Positions 1 to 12,488 of a stretch of DNA of 64,000 nucleotides are shown piece by piece (within the stretch, counting starts at the first letter, position 1; each line of letters begins with the position of its first letter). The notes under the pieces are model-generated. The model had not been told where the DNA came from and searched no databases. It saw nothing but the letters and a program-made list of their open reading frames with translations. The stretch covers positions 362,580 to 426,579 of the forward strand of contig NW_023501086.1 in NCBI RefSeq assembly GCF_014066305.1, in the 5' to 3' direction. Position numbers and translations under genes: made by a program. This DNA comes from Letharia columbiana (lineage: Eukaryota > Ascomycota > Lecanoromycetes > Lecanorales > Parmeliaceae).

Positions 1-458
1 TCGTATTCTTAATAATAATAATCTTATTATCGCTTAATTTCTTCGTAGTATTCTTCGTAATTATCTATTATAATAGTTTCTTCTCTTATATTAACTAAGT
101 AGACTAATATAAGATCGTAGAGAGTAAAGCTATTATATTATTACTACTATTAACTATCTTCGTAATATTCTTTATATTAGATTATTTCTTCTCTTATTTA
201 ATTAAGTACTTTAACTAAGTAATTAATTAAGTAAATAATAAAGTAAATTAATAAGCTAGCTAAGTAACTATTTACTTCGCTTATAAAATCTCTTATCTCG
301 TTTATATTAATATAGTAAAAACGATAGATTAAGTTATAGTAATATTCTTTACTTACTAAGTAATAATTTAATATAAAATCGTAAAGAGTATATAACGTAA
401 AATACTAAAGAGTTAAGTCGTATTCTTAACGATAGTAATCTTATTATTACTTAATAAG
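1..458 (-). repeat. RIP-altered gag-hinge array of an R element
   Basis: This stretch is a C-to-T/G-to-A version of the repeat units preserved at 62,217-63,316. On the minus strand the two share the same order of blocks, including the CGTATTCTTAA, ATCGCTTAATTTCTTCG and TTCTTCGTA segments. No open frame remains. It is the truncated end of an R element that begins outside the window and was probably interrupted by a second R fragment at 459. The assignment rests on base-by-base reading of a shared, degraded pattern, so the unit boundaries are not exact. Confidence 0.6.
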
Positions 459-760
459 TAAAGATCTATAAATTAAATTTATAGAGTTAAATTTTTCTAA
501 GTTAAATCGAATTTTAGCTCTAGTTCTAAGTATAAATCGAACTCTTATTACTTACTATACGTTTTTAATCTACTTTCATTACTACGAAATTAATAAAGAA
601 GATAAAAACTCTAATTCTAAGTTAAATCGAACTCTACTTACTTTCTATACGACATTTAATTTATTTAGTCTACTTCTATTACTATAAATCGCTAATTAAT
701 TATATTTTTATTTAAGAAAGAAGTATCTACTTAATAATCTTATTTTTAATATATCTCGCT
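459..760 (-). repeat. LTR-like 3' end of an R element, RIP-altered
   Basis: The segment starts TAAAGATCTATAAATT and continues through the same blocks as the unmutated copy at 61,848-62,014 and the inverse copy at 45,213-45,406. It contains an extra internal duplication of the block reading roughly TAAATCGAACTC. By comparison with the complete R element at 42,935, base 459 is an outer end, lying next to ATAAG. The matching duplicate of ATAAG was not found, so the element is truncated or continues elsewhere. Confidence 0.5.
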
Positions 761-999
761 AATCGAGTAAGTTATCTTCTTAATAGATCGTCTAGAACTA
801 TAATTAATAGATCGATCTTACTAGTAATTCGACTTAGAGTTATATATAGTTAATTATAAATAAATATCTCGAAGTATAGATATAGATTAATCTATTATAA
901 TAACTAGCTCTAGATCTTATTAATCGTTATACTAAAGATTAATTAAATTAAGAATTAAATATATTAAAAGAAAGTATATAGATCGTTTAAATTAGACGG
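761..999. other. AT-rich stretch with nothing recognised
   Basis: No open frame, tandem repeat or similarity to other parts of the window was seen between the R fragment and the retroelement relic that follows. It may hold the 5' end of that relic. Confidence 0.3.
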
Positions 1000-1199
1000 A
1001 GTTAAAGGGATACGTAATATATAATATTATTTATTATTATATTCGCTCTTAAGAATATAATAATCGAGTATCTTAGACTTAATATACTTAACTTATAAAT
1101 ATATCTTATTATATAAACTTATACGCTACTTTAAATTTCTTAGTAGTATTACTATATAATTCTATTTTAACTTTAAATAATAGAATAAAAGCGAGGCTA

Positions 1200-2010
1200 A
1201 TTCGAAGGTATTTATTATTTTAATAAATAGAAGAAAGCTATCTTTCTCATTAACGACTTAATCTCTACTATTATAAACGATCTTAGTTTTAAAGAACTTA
1301 TTAAAAACTTAACTATTAAATTAGACGATATTCTTATTAAAGATATAAAGAATCGCTCTAGATATATAGAAATTAGCTATTTAATATAAATTAAGATTAT
1401 TATAAATAGTATTAATTAGCTAAATAATAAAGTCGTCTAATAATTACTCGATAAACTAATCGATAACTTCTTATTCTTCGAAGCTTATTAAGATATTATT
1501 ATCTATATCTAATAGTCTTTAAACGAATTTCTCTATATTAATTCGATCTTAATTAATAAAATTAGAGTTTTAAAGTCTTATATTTTCTATTAGTCTAAGA
1601 ATTTAAATATAGTTTTAAAGATAAAACGCTCTTAATATAGCTCGAGCGATATAATCTAACTTAATATTCTTAATAATTAAAAGAATTTTAATAATAAAAG
1701 TTATCGTAAAAGTATATAACTATACTATTAAAAGAAGTAGAATTCTTTTAAATATCTTAAAATATACGATCGACGGCCTCGATATTATAGCGATTTTATA
1801 TAGAGATCTCGTCTTAGAAAATAAGCTTAGTTATCTTTAATAACTAAGCTAAATTAGATTCTATTAATATATTATAATTAAACTAAATAATAATATTAAG
1901 AAAGATCTTAAAGCGAGAATAAGTAGTAATATTATCTTAAAGAAGAATAAAGGCGATATTAGATAAAGTTATAGTAATAACTATTTTAAAGTTATTTTAT
2001 ACTCTTCGTA
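1200..2010 (+). pseudogene. Gag-like reading frame, RIP-inactivated
   Basis: From about 1,210 one plus frame runs for roughly 260 codons with in-frame stops that are all TAA or TAG, as expected where CAA or CAG (Gln) or TGG (Trp) was hit by RIP. The conceptual product is hydrophilic. Its first half is rich in Leu, Ile, Asp and Lys. Its second half is rich in Gln, Arg, Tyr and Ser with basic clusters, as in many retrotransposon Gag proteins. No Cys-His zinc knuckle is readable. It sits upstream of a protease-like segment in the expected order. Function is inferred from composition and position only. Confidence 0.35.
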
Positions 2011-2139
2011 ATATAATATTCTAAAGTATAATCTTATTAATATCTTTATAGATATTAAAAAAGAAGAGTTAGCTATTAAAATAAGAGATTATATTTTAAA
2101 TAGCGTTAGCTATAATAATTTAATTATTATTAAAACTTA

Positions 2140-2410
2140 TTTATATTTAATTCTAGATATTAGTTTAATAGCTATATACTTTACGTAGAAGTTAATTTCG
2201 ATTATTAATATAATACTATTTATAATCTTACTAAATCGCGAGTAAATTAAAGTCGATAATAAGACTAATATTCTTTATAGAGCTAGTATTATTTTTCTTT
2301 AATTGAATTTAAATTAAATAAAGATAGAAGTCTTCGATAATAATTTACTTATATTATATATTATTTAATAGAGAAAGAATATAATACTAAGTTTAAAGAA
2401 TATAAATAAA
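2140..2410 (+). pseudogene. Retropepsin-like segment, possibly Copia type
   Basis: The frame beginning near 2,148 reads Leu-Ile-Leu-Asp, then a Ser-rich turn and a Tyr that RIP could have made from His. This resembles the WxLDSGAxxH start of Copia-type aspartic proteases. About 30 residues later it reads an I-K-V-D-N-K-T-N-I stretch, followed by hydrophobic strands and a basic-Asn-Ile-Ile-Leu-Ser-Leu ending like the family's NLLSL motif. The active-site Gly is not visible, and the match is by eye. A chance resemblance remains possible. Confidence 0.3.
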
Positions 2411-5400
2411 ATTATTAGATAATTTAAATAAAGAATAATAAGTATTAATTAAGAAATATATATAGAGTATAAGAGAAGAATTAAATTATTTACGAGTAAA
2501 AAAAGAAAAAATATATCTAACGCGAAAAGTTTTAGTAACTAAAAAAAGAATACTATATTAAAAAATATCGCGATATTTTAAAATTATTATTAGCGCGATA
2601 ATCTTCTTATTCTTTAACTTAAAGTACTTTAACTTATTAAAGAAATTATTAAAAAAAATATATCTAATATAAAAAGTTTTAGTATATAAAAAAAGAAATA
2701 CTATATTAAAAAAAGTCGTAATATTTTAATATTACTATTAGCGCGATAAGCTAATTATACTACGCTTAAAGTATTTCTATTTAATAAAGAAGAAATTATC
2801 TATATATCTTAATTTATAATTATTCTATAAATTTAAAGAGTTATCGAGCTTATATTATAATAGAATTATTATAAAGAAACTCTATTAGATATATTCTCTC
2901 TACTAGATCGCTACTTTATTTAATATTTAATTTTATTTAATATTATTATAAAGTAAGTCTCTTACTACGTAGATATTATAATAAAAAAAAGAATATTATT
3001 ATCTATTATACGTAAGTCTTTAAAGAATATAAGATTTAATATATTTAGAAGAAGGTATCGTAGATAGAAGAGCTCTCTAACATTCGAATTAATATAGTAT
3101 ATTCTTTTAATAATATCTCTACGCCTCTAACGTGAACTTTATTTAAATATATCTCGCTTATTCTTTTTCTAGATATATTATACTAATAAATTAATATAGA
3201 AAAGATCTTTTACTCGTCTTCGCTTTTAACGCCTTTAATTTAATTAAAAGAAAGCTATTAGCTTAATCTAGCGTTTATATTCTATATTAATTATATAGAA
3301 TAAATTATCTTTATTATTAAATATTACGCTATATTAATTCGAGAGATAAATAAATAACTATTTAATAGAAGAATTATAATTATATAATTTAAAGCTAAAA
3401 ATCCTTTAATAGACTTTCGTAGAGCTTACTTACTATACGTCTTAATACTTTTAAATCTTATTTACTTAATCTAGCTCTATATCGTTTTATCTATATTACT
3501 CTTACACTTTATTCGAAAACTAACTTAATCGCTATTCTTATAAATATATTTAAAAATATATTTATAAACTTTAATATTAACGTAGATCTCTATATTAATA
3601 TAAGCGTTATACTTAATCGATAAATAAAAACTATAAAATACTACTTAGTAATTCTACTTAGATTTATTATCTAATATCTTAATAAATCTATATCGATAAT
3701 ATATAAGATATTTAAAATCTAATTTAAAGACGATATAATCGCTAAAGTTCTTCGAAAACTATTTATTATATATATTCTTATCTAAGTCTTAATAAGATAA
3801 GATAGTATTTATTCTACTAGTAGTATATTAACTATAATTTTTATAGAGTATATATCTAATAACGATTATATAGAGATTAAGAAATAATCTTTAATTAGAG
3901 ATCTTAGTACTAATAGCGACGTCGACCTTAGCGATAATAAAGAATTAATCTTTAGAGTATAAAATAATAAAGATATAGATATACGATAGACCTCGTTTTT
4001 AAAATTTAATAATATAAGTATAGGTCGAAACTCGATCTATTACTCGCAAAGTTAGTTAGAGTTAAAACTAATCGATATTTCAATTAATCGTACTTCGCTC
4101 TTATAGAGATAAAAAAATAAATAAATAGTATTATAGAGCTAATCGATAGAAATTACGACGTATAATAGATTAAATTATATTAAAAGCACTTTTAAGAATT
4201 ATAATTTATACTAATTATCTAACTAATATATCGTCTAAGAAGCTACTTTACTAGATAAGATAAGAGAGAACTATTATACTATAATAAGAAGTAAGAAGAA
4301 TAAGAGTATATCTAGTATCTTCTTCTTTAAAATATTATTTATAAGAGTCTTTAGCTTTAGTTTAAATACTCTAGTAATTAGATTAGATTAATTAATAATA
4401 CGTTTATCGAGTAGAAGATTTTCGATAATCTTAATTTATTTTAAATTATAGATGAAAGTCGTAAAGAGATTTAATTAATTAAACTTAATAAATAGGGTAA
4501 TAATATTCTAGTAGAGTTATTTTATAAATCGTAGATCTTTTTAATAGAAGAAAGAAAAGATAATATATTATTTATTAGCTTAATCGTTTATAATAGCTTT
4601 ATTAATATAAATATCGATAACTACTTAATAAATAATAAATATTAGTCTAAATAATCTTCTAATTTATCTTTAACTAGTAAAGTTTATTACTTTTAATAAT
4701 TATATAAATATTATAGATAAAATACTATAGTAGTCTATCGTAGTAAAGAAGATAATTAAACTTACTAAAATAACTCTATATTATATATCTATAGTAAGTT
4801 AGCGATCGATAGAATAGAAGAAATAAACGAGATAGATCTATAATATAAGATAAGCGTTACTTATTTAAAATTATCTTATTCGATAGTTTCTTTAACTTAT
4901 AAAATAGCTTCGTTATTTCTACTTCGCTAGATAAGAAGACTTCTATTTAATATAATATCTATATTAAATATATTATTATATTATAACTATTCGTTAAATA
5001 AGAAGATAAGAGAATAGCGTAGAGATATATAGATTAAATATTAATATAGAGTACTAAATCTCTTATTACTTTTAGTCTCTATTAATATATTTCTAATTTT
5101 AAATATATCTAGTAAGTTATTAATATTACTCTTCTAGACGATAGCGATTTTATCTAAAATAGAACGATTATAAATACGTAAATTATAATATCGTAGATTC
5201 TTATAAAATAGCTTATTATCTCGTATATTCGAATTAATCTTTAGTCTTTTAGATATCGATTTAAAGACGTTAATATAGAAATTAATACTTTTAAAATTTA
5301 TAGCTATTTTATAATAAAGTATCTAATTAATATAATTATAGTAGCTATATCTAGTAAAGTTAATATAGAAAATATAATCGAAAGAAAGTTATATTATATT

Positions 5401-5593
5401 ATAAATTAATCTTAAGTATTATTTATAATATAGATTTAATTAAATATTAATTTTTCGCTCTTTAAAGACGCTAGAATAGATATATAAGTAGTAATCGCTT
5501 TCTAGATTTTATATATATACGAGACGATTAAATAATTAATAGTAATCTACTATAAGACTATAAAGATTATATTATTATATTAAACGCTATAGC

Positions 5594-5758
5594 TATTAGA
5601 ACTAGCTATAGATACGATATTAATATAAATGAGATAGAACTAGAATAATAAGACTATCGAACTATATATATAAGAAGAAGATATAATATAATAGAGAATA
5701 TCTTCGTTAAGGCTCGCTAGTTATAGAGCTAAGAGCTAAGTAGAGTACGCTTATAATA
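5594..5758 (+). repeat. Left LTR of the 2.9-kb element
   Basis: 165 bp, paired with 8,295-8,458. The two differ by one single-base indel and otherwise mainly by transitions, the left copy being the more RIP-altered (TATTAGA against TGTTAGA at the start). Confidence 0.85.
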
Positions 5759-6439
5759 GTACTCTTCTCTCTTAAATAGTTATAGTCTCTATAGCTAATA
5801 GATAGAAGATATAGACTTATTACTTATCTTATATCTTTAAATATTTATAATTCTTCGAAAGAATTATCGCTCGCTGAAATTCGTAAAAATAAAGACTTTT
5901 AATATATGCTATATTAGATTAAATTAATATCTTTCTTTAACGGCGACGGCGATAGTAATATTATATCTCGAAGATTCCGCTAGCATATCGTTAATAGCTC
6001 TTTATTAAAGTATTAAGGGCCCTCGATTTAACGAAGATTTATAAAGAATTAAATAAATAGTAATTAAAAACGTAGTCTAATGTCGAATAGGTATTTAATA
6101 CTTATTTTTACAATCGTGCGAAGATCTATAGAATAATGAGATCTAATTAATTAGCTACTCTCGAGCCGAATCGAGCCGTAAGCGCTAAACTTTAATTCAA
6201 TATCAAATTATATTACTATAACCCTCTTCGTAATAAGTTACTTAATCGACATTAATCGAGACTATTAACGACGATAGTAAGGTTCATAGATAACGTACTA
6301 TAGCTTCGAAAGTCGTTTAGATATATAATAATATAGAGAGTCTAGTTAATAGATCTAATATAAGGTAATTATTTAATAATATAAGTCTAAGAAATTAATT
6401 TACGAATATAAAAAAATAAGATCTTTCTAAAGACATCGA

Positions 6440-8290
6440 ATGATTTTAATTCGTTTAAAAACACAATGTCCGAGAATTTGCCGGTGCTTATACTGATTTC
6501 GACTGCATTTATAGGGCTACTGCGTTCTTATAACTATATTATTTATAGATCTAATACGTTTATATAGTCTATCGTTTATAGGCCTAGTAAGTTCGACCTA
6601 TTATCTATATTTCTCTAAATTAAGATAAGAAATAATAGCATATTTACTACGCGATTTACTTACATCTTCGAGTCTCGCCTTAATATATTATTTAGTAAAT
6701 ACCTTTACTTTCTTAGCTATTAGCCGTTCGATATATATCAAATTACGATATTCTAATATAATAAGATATTTCTTTAGATCTAATAATATTTACTTTCTTT
6801 TATATATAGTATATTCGTCTAGAAGACGAAGGTTTACTCTATTTCTTAAGTCGATTATAAGATCTAGCTAAATAATATTAATCTAATATTCTTTATCGTT
6901 ATACTTCTATATATACGCGATATATTTTATAAACTCTATATAATACTCGGAAAATAACTAATTATTACGTCTTCTAAAGATTAAGTAGTTATAAATATTT
7001 CTTTATCGAATAATATTTAATAAAGTCTTATAAAGATTACGTAGTTAATCTAGAAAGTCGTCGACTAAGAGATAAAGATTTTTTATAGTTATTCGACGTC
7101 TAGATATCGTATACTTAATAGTCTTTCCTTTAAGGCGTAATATAATATAGTTTATCTAAAAAGCGTAAGTAGAATAATAGTCTTTATTAAGGCTAATTTT
7201 ATTTATAATTCTCATTTTCTAATTCTTAAATTTGAATCTATTATCGTTAAATATAGATGAATTTAATAGTTTTAAACTAAGTAGCTATCTAACTAACTAT
7301 AGCGAGATTAATTAATATCGATATCGATATACTCTTAATACTTCGAAATCTCGTAATATAGATGAAGGTAGAAACGAGGGCGGAAAGATAGAGATACTAG
7401 TAGAGTTTTAGTCTTATATCTCGAGTTCTTAAGTCTAATTCTTCTCGTAATTAATATAAAATCGCTAATAAAGATTCTCGATAGATAGAGAGCGCTATAC
7501 GCGTGGCATATAAAGTCGTAACGAATTTAAAGGCGAATATCTCGTATATAAATCTTTATATATAAGATAGTATATAGAATAAGACTAGCTACGATATATA
7601 GGAGATTATAATCTAGAGAAAGAAAAAGCGTTCTCATAACGACGATATAATAGACGATATTTTAATATTAATATAGATGAGATTAAGTAAGAATTTAAGA
7701 AACTTATAATGTGTTAAATATAGATAAGAATAGAGCGAAGAAGATAGGCGTAAAAATAGCGATTTTAACTAGGCTTTCCCGTCGAGAATTACTATAAATA
7801 TCGATAGAATAGAGAGATCTCTAAAACTTCGGTACTGTAAAGGTATATGCGAGTCGAGAAAGATGATAAATCTCTATATTAAGTGTTGATATTTAGCTAT
7901 AACGCCCGAAATACTCGATTCTTAATTAATAAAGTCGTTGTAAAGACTATAAATACTCTAAATAATATTCTTTCGAATAGTAGAAAGTTCGCCGAAGGTC
8001 TATTAACTAATAATAGATTTTTTTACGAGGAACGAAGCGGAGAAGAATTTCTTATATTCGATATAGGGAACTCGTTTTTTAATAGATTAAACTATCGTTA
8101 ATAATATAGATTATCTAATATAAGTTCTTTCGAATAATATAGATAATTTGTAATTTATATATGTAATGAGATTTCTATATAATAGAAATACCCAGCGTTT
8201 TCTTTATTAGACTCGATCGCTTACTTCGAGTAGAAAGTGAAAAATACCCGTTAATTCTCTTCGCTAAGAGATATACGAAGAAGTCTTATT
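6440..8290 (+). pseudogene. Long RIP-interrupted frame, gag-like and unclassified
   Basis: Two successive plus-strand frames, about 6,440-7,200 and about 7,150-8,290, are broken only by TAA or TAG. The second contains an uninterrupted run of 72 codons (7,883-8,101). Conceptually the product is hydrophilic and rich in Arg, Gln, Tyr and Glu, including a motif FYEERSGEEF near 8,010. No protease, reverse transcriptase, integrase or zinc-knuckle motif was seen. Its place inside a pair of LTRs makes a gag-like structural protein plausible, but I do not recognise the family. The start is unknown, because the 72-codon run itself begins at a GTG inside the longer frame. Confidence 0.4.
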
Positions 8291-8294
8291 ATAA

Positions 8295-8458
8295 TGTTAG
8301 AACTAGTATAGATACGATATTAGTATAGATAAGATAGAATTAGAATAATAAGACTATCGAACTATATATGTGGAAAGGAGATATAATATAATAGAGAATA
8401 TCTTCGCTAAGACTCGCTAGCTATAGGGCTAAGAGCTAAGTAGAATACGCTCGTAATA
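8295..8458 (+). repeat. Right LTR of the 2.9-kb element
   Basis: 164 bp, starting TGTTAGAACTAG and ending CGTAATA, followed directly by the target duplicate ATAGC. It is less mutated than the left copy and keeps ATATGTGGAAAGG, where the left copy reads ATATATAAGAAG. Confidence 0.85.
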
Positions 8459-8463
8459 ATAGC

Positions 8464-8723
8464 GACGAAATTCTTTATTATTATTAATAAGATTCGAGGT
8501 TTTTAGCGTTAAAGAGTAAAGGATTTAAATAATAATATACTCGCTAAGATTAATCGAATTATTTATACTCGTTTTAACGCTCTTATAATCTTATTCTATA
8601 TTATCTATCTTATCTATTTTAAATATATCGACTTTAGTCTTTTCGCTATTATAGTATTACTCGACTATCTTATCTTTTTATAACTTTATATTATAGCGAT
8701 TATAAATCTAATCTATAGAATTT
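8464..8723 (+). mobile_element. Right-hand continuation of the 1,000-5,593 relic
   Basis: Removing the 2.9-kb element and one ATAGC joins this stretch to 5,593. No coding motif was recognised in it. The right boundary is taken where the R-family direct repeat begins and is approximate. Confidence 0.4.
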
Positions 8724-9712
8724 AAATTATATTATATAAGCTTTATAATATATAAATAACGCGCGATATAACTAGCGAGTCTTATTAGAGATTAAGTAGA
8801 ATCTATATAAAGACTAGAAGATAGACTAGAAGAATATAGATTATCGAAAGAGTTATTATTAAAGAAATCTAATAATAAATCTTATAATAGAGAGTCTTTA
8901 ATAGCGTCTTTCTCTCATTTAAAAGCTTTTTCTTAATAATATTTAAGATTTAATACGCGTTAAGAGGCTTTAAAATAGAGTAATAAAGAATAGATAGAGA
9001 AGAAAGACGCGTTTTAAAAGATAGTATCGCTAGATTAAAAGATATTACTATTAGCTTAAGAGAAGTATATAAAAGAGAACGTATTTATTTAAACTCTTTT
9101 AAAAGATCTTCTAGTATATTTATAAGTAGTAGTAGATAGCTATTAAGCTCGCTTAGAATCTCGATTATTAATAATAACGAATTCGTTAAGAGATAATCTA
9201 GAGACGTTAATAAGATATTTAAAAAATAAATAGAAGAGATATATATCTTAGATACTTAGTAATATATAGACGAAGAATATCGAGAACGAATTTATTTATA
9301 ATTAATAGATTAATAGAATTATAGAAGAAATATAATTATATAAATAAATAAAAGAATTATTAATCGATCTCGAACGCGTTTAGTATAACTACGATATTTA
9401 AATATTAATTTAATTTATTAATAGTAGATTAAACTTTATTATTTTTATAGCGTTAGAAAGCGTATATCGAGTTCTATAATTTACGAAATTATAAAGAAAT
9501 AGCATTTATAGAGAGCTAATTATTTTAGAATATAAAACTTCTATATATAAATTTTTAATAAGAGAGCTTAAAAGAATTAGTAAGCTAACTTAGTTAGTCT
9601 AGCTAAAAGACGTAATAATCTCGAATTAATAATTAACTATATATATAAATTTAAGATTTTTAAGCTTAACTCTATTTTATTCTTTTATATATATTAATTT
9701 CTTCGTAATATT
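8724..9712 (+). repeat. R-family direct repeat, copy 1 (about 1 kb)
   Basis: It shares its full length with 11,515-12,488 in the same orientation. Its second half contains the RIP-altered form of the 57-residue module (about 9,050-9,240) and the terminal region T (about 9,290-9,712), which ends in CTTTTATATATATTA. On the minus strand that end reads as the TATA-like start seen at 42,935 and 59,867. All frames are closed. In the weakly mutated R elements the block upstream (8,724-9,050) is absent, so R exists in at least two forms. Confidence 0.6.
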
Positions 9713-10310
9713 CTTTATAGTATTCTTTATAGTATTCTTCGTATTTATCTATTATAGTTCTTTCTCTTATAATATTTCTTCTATAGAGATTTAATTAACT
9801 ATAATCGTCGTAGTAAATTTTTCTCTTATAACGTTATTATAGTAATATATTATATTAATATAATAGAAATAATAAACTAAGTTATAGTAGTATTCTTCGC
9901 TTACTAAGTAATAATTTAATATAAAATTATAGAGAGTATATAACGTAGAATTTTAAAGAGCTAAGCTATATTTCTAATAATAGTAATCTTATTATCGCTT
10001 AATTTCTTTATAGTATTCTTTATAGTATTCTTCGTAGTATTCTTCGTATTTATCTATTATAGTTTTTTCTCTTACTTTTTAATATAGTAGAAATAATAAA
10101 CTAAGTTATAGTAATATTCTTCGCTTATTAAATAATAATTTAATATAAAATTATAGAGAGTATATAACGTGAAATCTTAAAGAGTTAAGTTATATTCTTA
10201 GTATTAAAAGCTTTATTATTACTTAATTTTTTATAATATTCTTTATATTCGTCTATTATATTAACTTCTATTATATTAATTAAATAAATTAATATAAGAT
10301 TATAAAGAGT
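9713..10310 (-). repeat. RIP-altered gag-hinge array
   Basis: At least three degraded units match the minus-strand pattern of 62,217-63,316, for example CTTCGTAATATTCTTTATAG and TTAATTTCTTTATAGTATTC. The part near 9,780-9,850 is the reverse complement of the segment following the array at 44,990-45,040. No open frame survives. Confidence 0.55.
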
Positions 10311-10315
10311 AAATC

Positions 10316-10442
10316 TATTAGAAATAGTTCTTACGAAGACTTTACGAGGTCTTTACGAATAGATATTTAGATTTAAATAGAGATATCTAATTATTAAGCG
10401 TAGATATCTTCGAAATTAGCTTTTTTAGCTAAGTTATTAATA
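10316..10442 (+). repeat. Left LTR of the 923-bp element
   Basis: 127 bp, matching 11,112-11,238 with differences that are mostly transitions. Confidence 0.8.
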
Positions 10443-11111
10443 ATAGTATCTACGCTTTATTTTCGAGTCGATAGTCTAAAGAATCTAACTAGCTATCTCG
10501 AAGCGATACTAGTTATTATCGAGAGTAGTACGCTTAATTATTATTTAAGAGTTAGAGGTTCGAGAACGCTTAAATCCTCTATTAAAAATTAGAAACTTAA
10601 TTTTTTTAGAGAGTCGCTCGGGTAATAGTCACGTCGAAGGCGAGCTTCGAAGCCGAATATTTTCGAATAGAACGCTCTATTTCAATGAGGACATTTCGAG
10701 TAGAATAGCTCTATTTTATTAAGGATATTTCGAATAGAACGCTCTAGGGCAAAAAGTCTAAAAAGTAGATACCCGAGAAAGAAAACCTCGAGACCGGTTA
10801 AAATAGATTTAAACTTAATTTATATGCGCTAAGACGGGGTTATAAACTCGAAATATAATTCTATTTTCATATTATATCGATACGAAGACGAGTTAAAGAT
10901 CTTTTACTTAATAGCTTCGTAGATAGAAATCTTAGTAATAATTTTAAGTCTCGTAATAGCGAGTATTTAGAAGTCTTCGAGAGAGTAAATCTCGGAGTAT
11001 AGAGTATATTATTCTTAAAATCGTAAATCTTTCGAGAAAGAGTTCTCGAAACGTCGCGATTTTTATACTATCTTTAAAGCTCGAGGATAAGTCCTCTAGA
11101 GAAGGAGATAT

Positions 11112-11238
11112 TATTAGAAATAATTCTTATAGAGACTCTATAAGATCTCTACGAATAGATATTTAGATCTAAATAGAAGTATCTAACTATTAAGCGTAGA
11201 TACTCTCGAAACTAGCTTTTTTAACTAAGTTACTAATA
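11112..11238 (+). repeat. Right LTR of the 923-bp element
   Basis: 127 bp, preceded by the polypurine run and followed by AAATC. Confidence 0.8.
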
Positions 11239-11243
11239 AAATC

Positions 11244-11514
11244 TATTATATTACTACTATTAATAACTATCTCTATAATCTTCTTTATAGTATTCTTTAT
11301 ATTTATCTATTATAGATTCTTCTCTTATTTAATTAAGTACGAGAATATTAAGAGTAAATATATTTATATTAATAAAATTAATAGAATTAATAGAATAATA
11401 AAAGAAGAATAATTATATAAATAGATAAAAGAATTATTATTTAATTCTAGATACGTCTAATATAATTATTATATTTAAATATTAATTTAATTTATTAATA
11501 ATAGATTAAACTTC
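11244..11514. repeat. R-family fragments: array remnant and T-region start
   Basis: 11,244-11,340 continues the array interrupted by the 923-bp element. 11,345-11,514 is a partial T region, matching 9,290-9,420 and 12,060-12,220 and including the block with ATTAATAGAATTAATAG. It is cut off where the next direct repeat begins. Confidence 0.5.
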
Positions 11515-12488
11515 TTAAATTATATTATATAAACTCTATAATATATAGATAATACGCGATATAGCTAATAAGTCTTATTAAAGACTAAGTAGAATTTAAA
11601 TAAGAGTTAATAGATAGACTAAAAGAACGTAGATTATCGATAGAGTTATTATTAAAAAAGTCTATTAATAGATCTCGTAATAGAGAATCTTCGATAGCGT
11701 CTTTCTCTTATTTAAAAGCTTTTTTTTAATAATATCTAGAATCTAATACGCGTTAAGAGACTTTTAAATAGAATAATAAAGAATAAATAGAAAAGTAAGA
11801 CGCGTTTTAAAAAGTAGTATTATTAAGTTAAAGAATATTATCGCTAACTTAAAAGAAGTATATAAAGAAGAATATATTCGTTTAGACTTTTTTAAAAGTC
11901 TTTTAACGCGTTTATAAATAATAATATCGCTTACGATCTCGATTACTAGTAATAGCGAATTCGTTAAGAGATAATAGTTTAAGAGCGTTAATAGAGACTT
12001 TAAGAGACGAGTAAAAGAAATATATATACTTAAAGCGTTTATTAACGTTTTCGCGAGAGATATTAAGAATAATTATATTTATATTAGTAAATTAATAGAA
12101 TAATAAAAGAAGAATAGTTATATAAATAGATAAAAGAATTATTATTCGATCTCGAACGCGTCTAATATAATTATTATAACTATTATATTTAAATATTTAT
12201 TTAATTTATTAATAGTAAGTTAAACTTTATAATTTTTATAGCGTTAGAAAGCGTAAAGCGAGCTTTATAATTTAAGAAATTATAAAGTAACTATATATAT
12301 CGTAAGCTAAGTACTTTAAAGTATAAAACTTCTATATATAAATTTTTAATAAGAGAGACGCGAAAGAGCTATCGGGTTAACTTAGTCGATCTAATTAAAA
12401 AGCGTATAGAATTCGAATTTATAATTATTTATATATATAAATTCAAGATTTTTAAACTTAAATCTATTTTATTCTTTTATATATATTA
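11515..12488 (+). repeat. R-family direct repeat, copy 2
   Basis: The same order of blocks as 8,724-9,712: an upstream block, the 57-residue module (about 11,850-12,050) and the T region ending CTTTTATATATATTA. The two copies carry different sets of transitions, as expected when RIP hits paralogues independently. Confidence 0.6.

Larger units (their letters stand above)
1000..5593 (+). mobile_element. Decayed LTR-retrotransposon relic, possibly Ty1/Copia
   Basis: A plus-strand relic of about 4.6 kb. Its sequence resumes after the 5,594-8,458 insertion, giving roughly 4.9 kb with the right-hand part. A gag-like frame and a protease-like frame are described separately. The rest, about 2,400-5,588, can be read in frames where most stops are TAA or TAG, but I could not pick out convincing integrase or reverse transcriptase motifs. 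The Copia label depends only on the protease-like segment and is tentative. No LTR pair was located for it, so both ends are approximate. Confidence 0.4.
5594..8458 (+). mobile_element. LTR element with 165-bp LTRs and TSD ATAGC
   Basis: Two direct repeats bound this 2,865-bp element, and ATAGC is repeated exactly outside them at 5,589-5,593 and 8,459-8,463. The ends read TGTTAG (or TATTAG) and CGTAATA, consistent with TG...CA ends altered by RIP. The interior is less mutated than its surroundings and keeps several CA and TG dinucleotides. A long plus-strand frame fills the interior, but a purine-rich run just inside the left LTR (revcomp of 5,760-5,775) would suit a minus-strand polypurine tract, so orientation is not settled. 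At 2.5 kb the interior is too short for a full gag-pol. It is inserted in the relic at 1,000-5,593, so it is younger. Confidence 0.8.
10316..11238 (+). mobile_element. 923-bp TRIM-like LTR element, TSD AAATC
   Basis: Two 127-bp LTRs flank 669 bp, and AAATC is duplicated exactly at 10,311-10,315 and 11,239-11,243. The ends read TATTAG and ACTAATA, originally TG...CA. Directly after the left LTR comes ATAGTATCTACGC, which RIP could have made from a TGGTATC-type primer-binding site. Just before the right LTR is the purine run AGAGAAGGAGATA, a good polypurine tract. These two sites set the plus orientation. There is no ORF of note, so this is a terminal-repeat retrotransposon in miniature. About 10,663-10,752 holds three imperfect copies of a roughly 34-bp unit containing TTTCGAATAGAACGCTC. 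Confidence 0.8.

Noticed and set aside
7883..8101. Stand-alone 72-aa gene
   Set aside because: It begins at a GTG inside a longer frame that continues on both sides past TAA and TAG, so it is a surviving run in a decayed gene.
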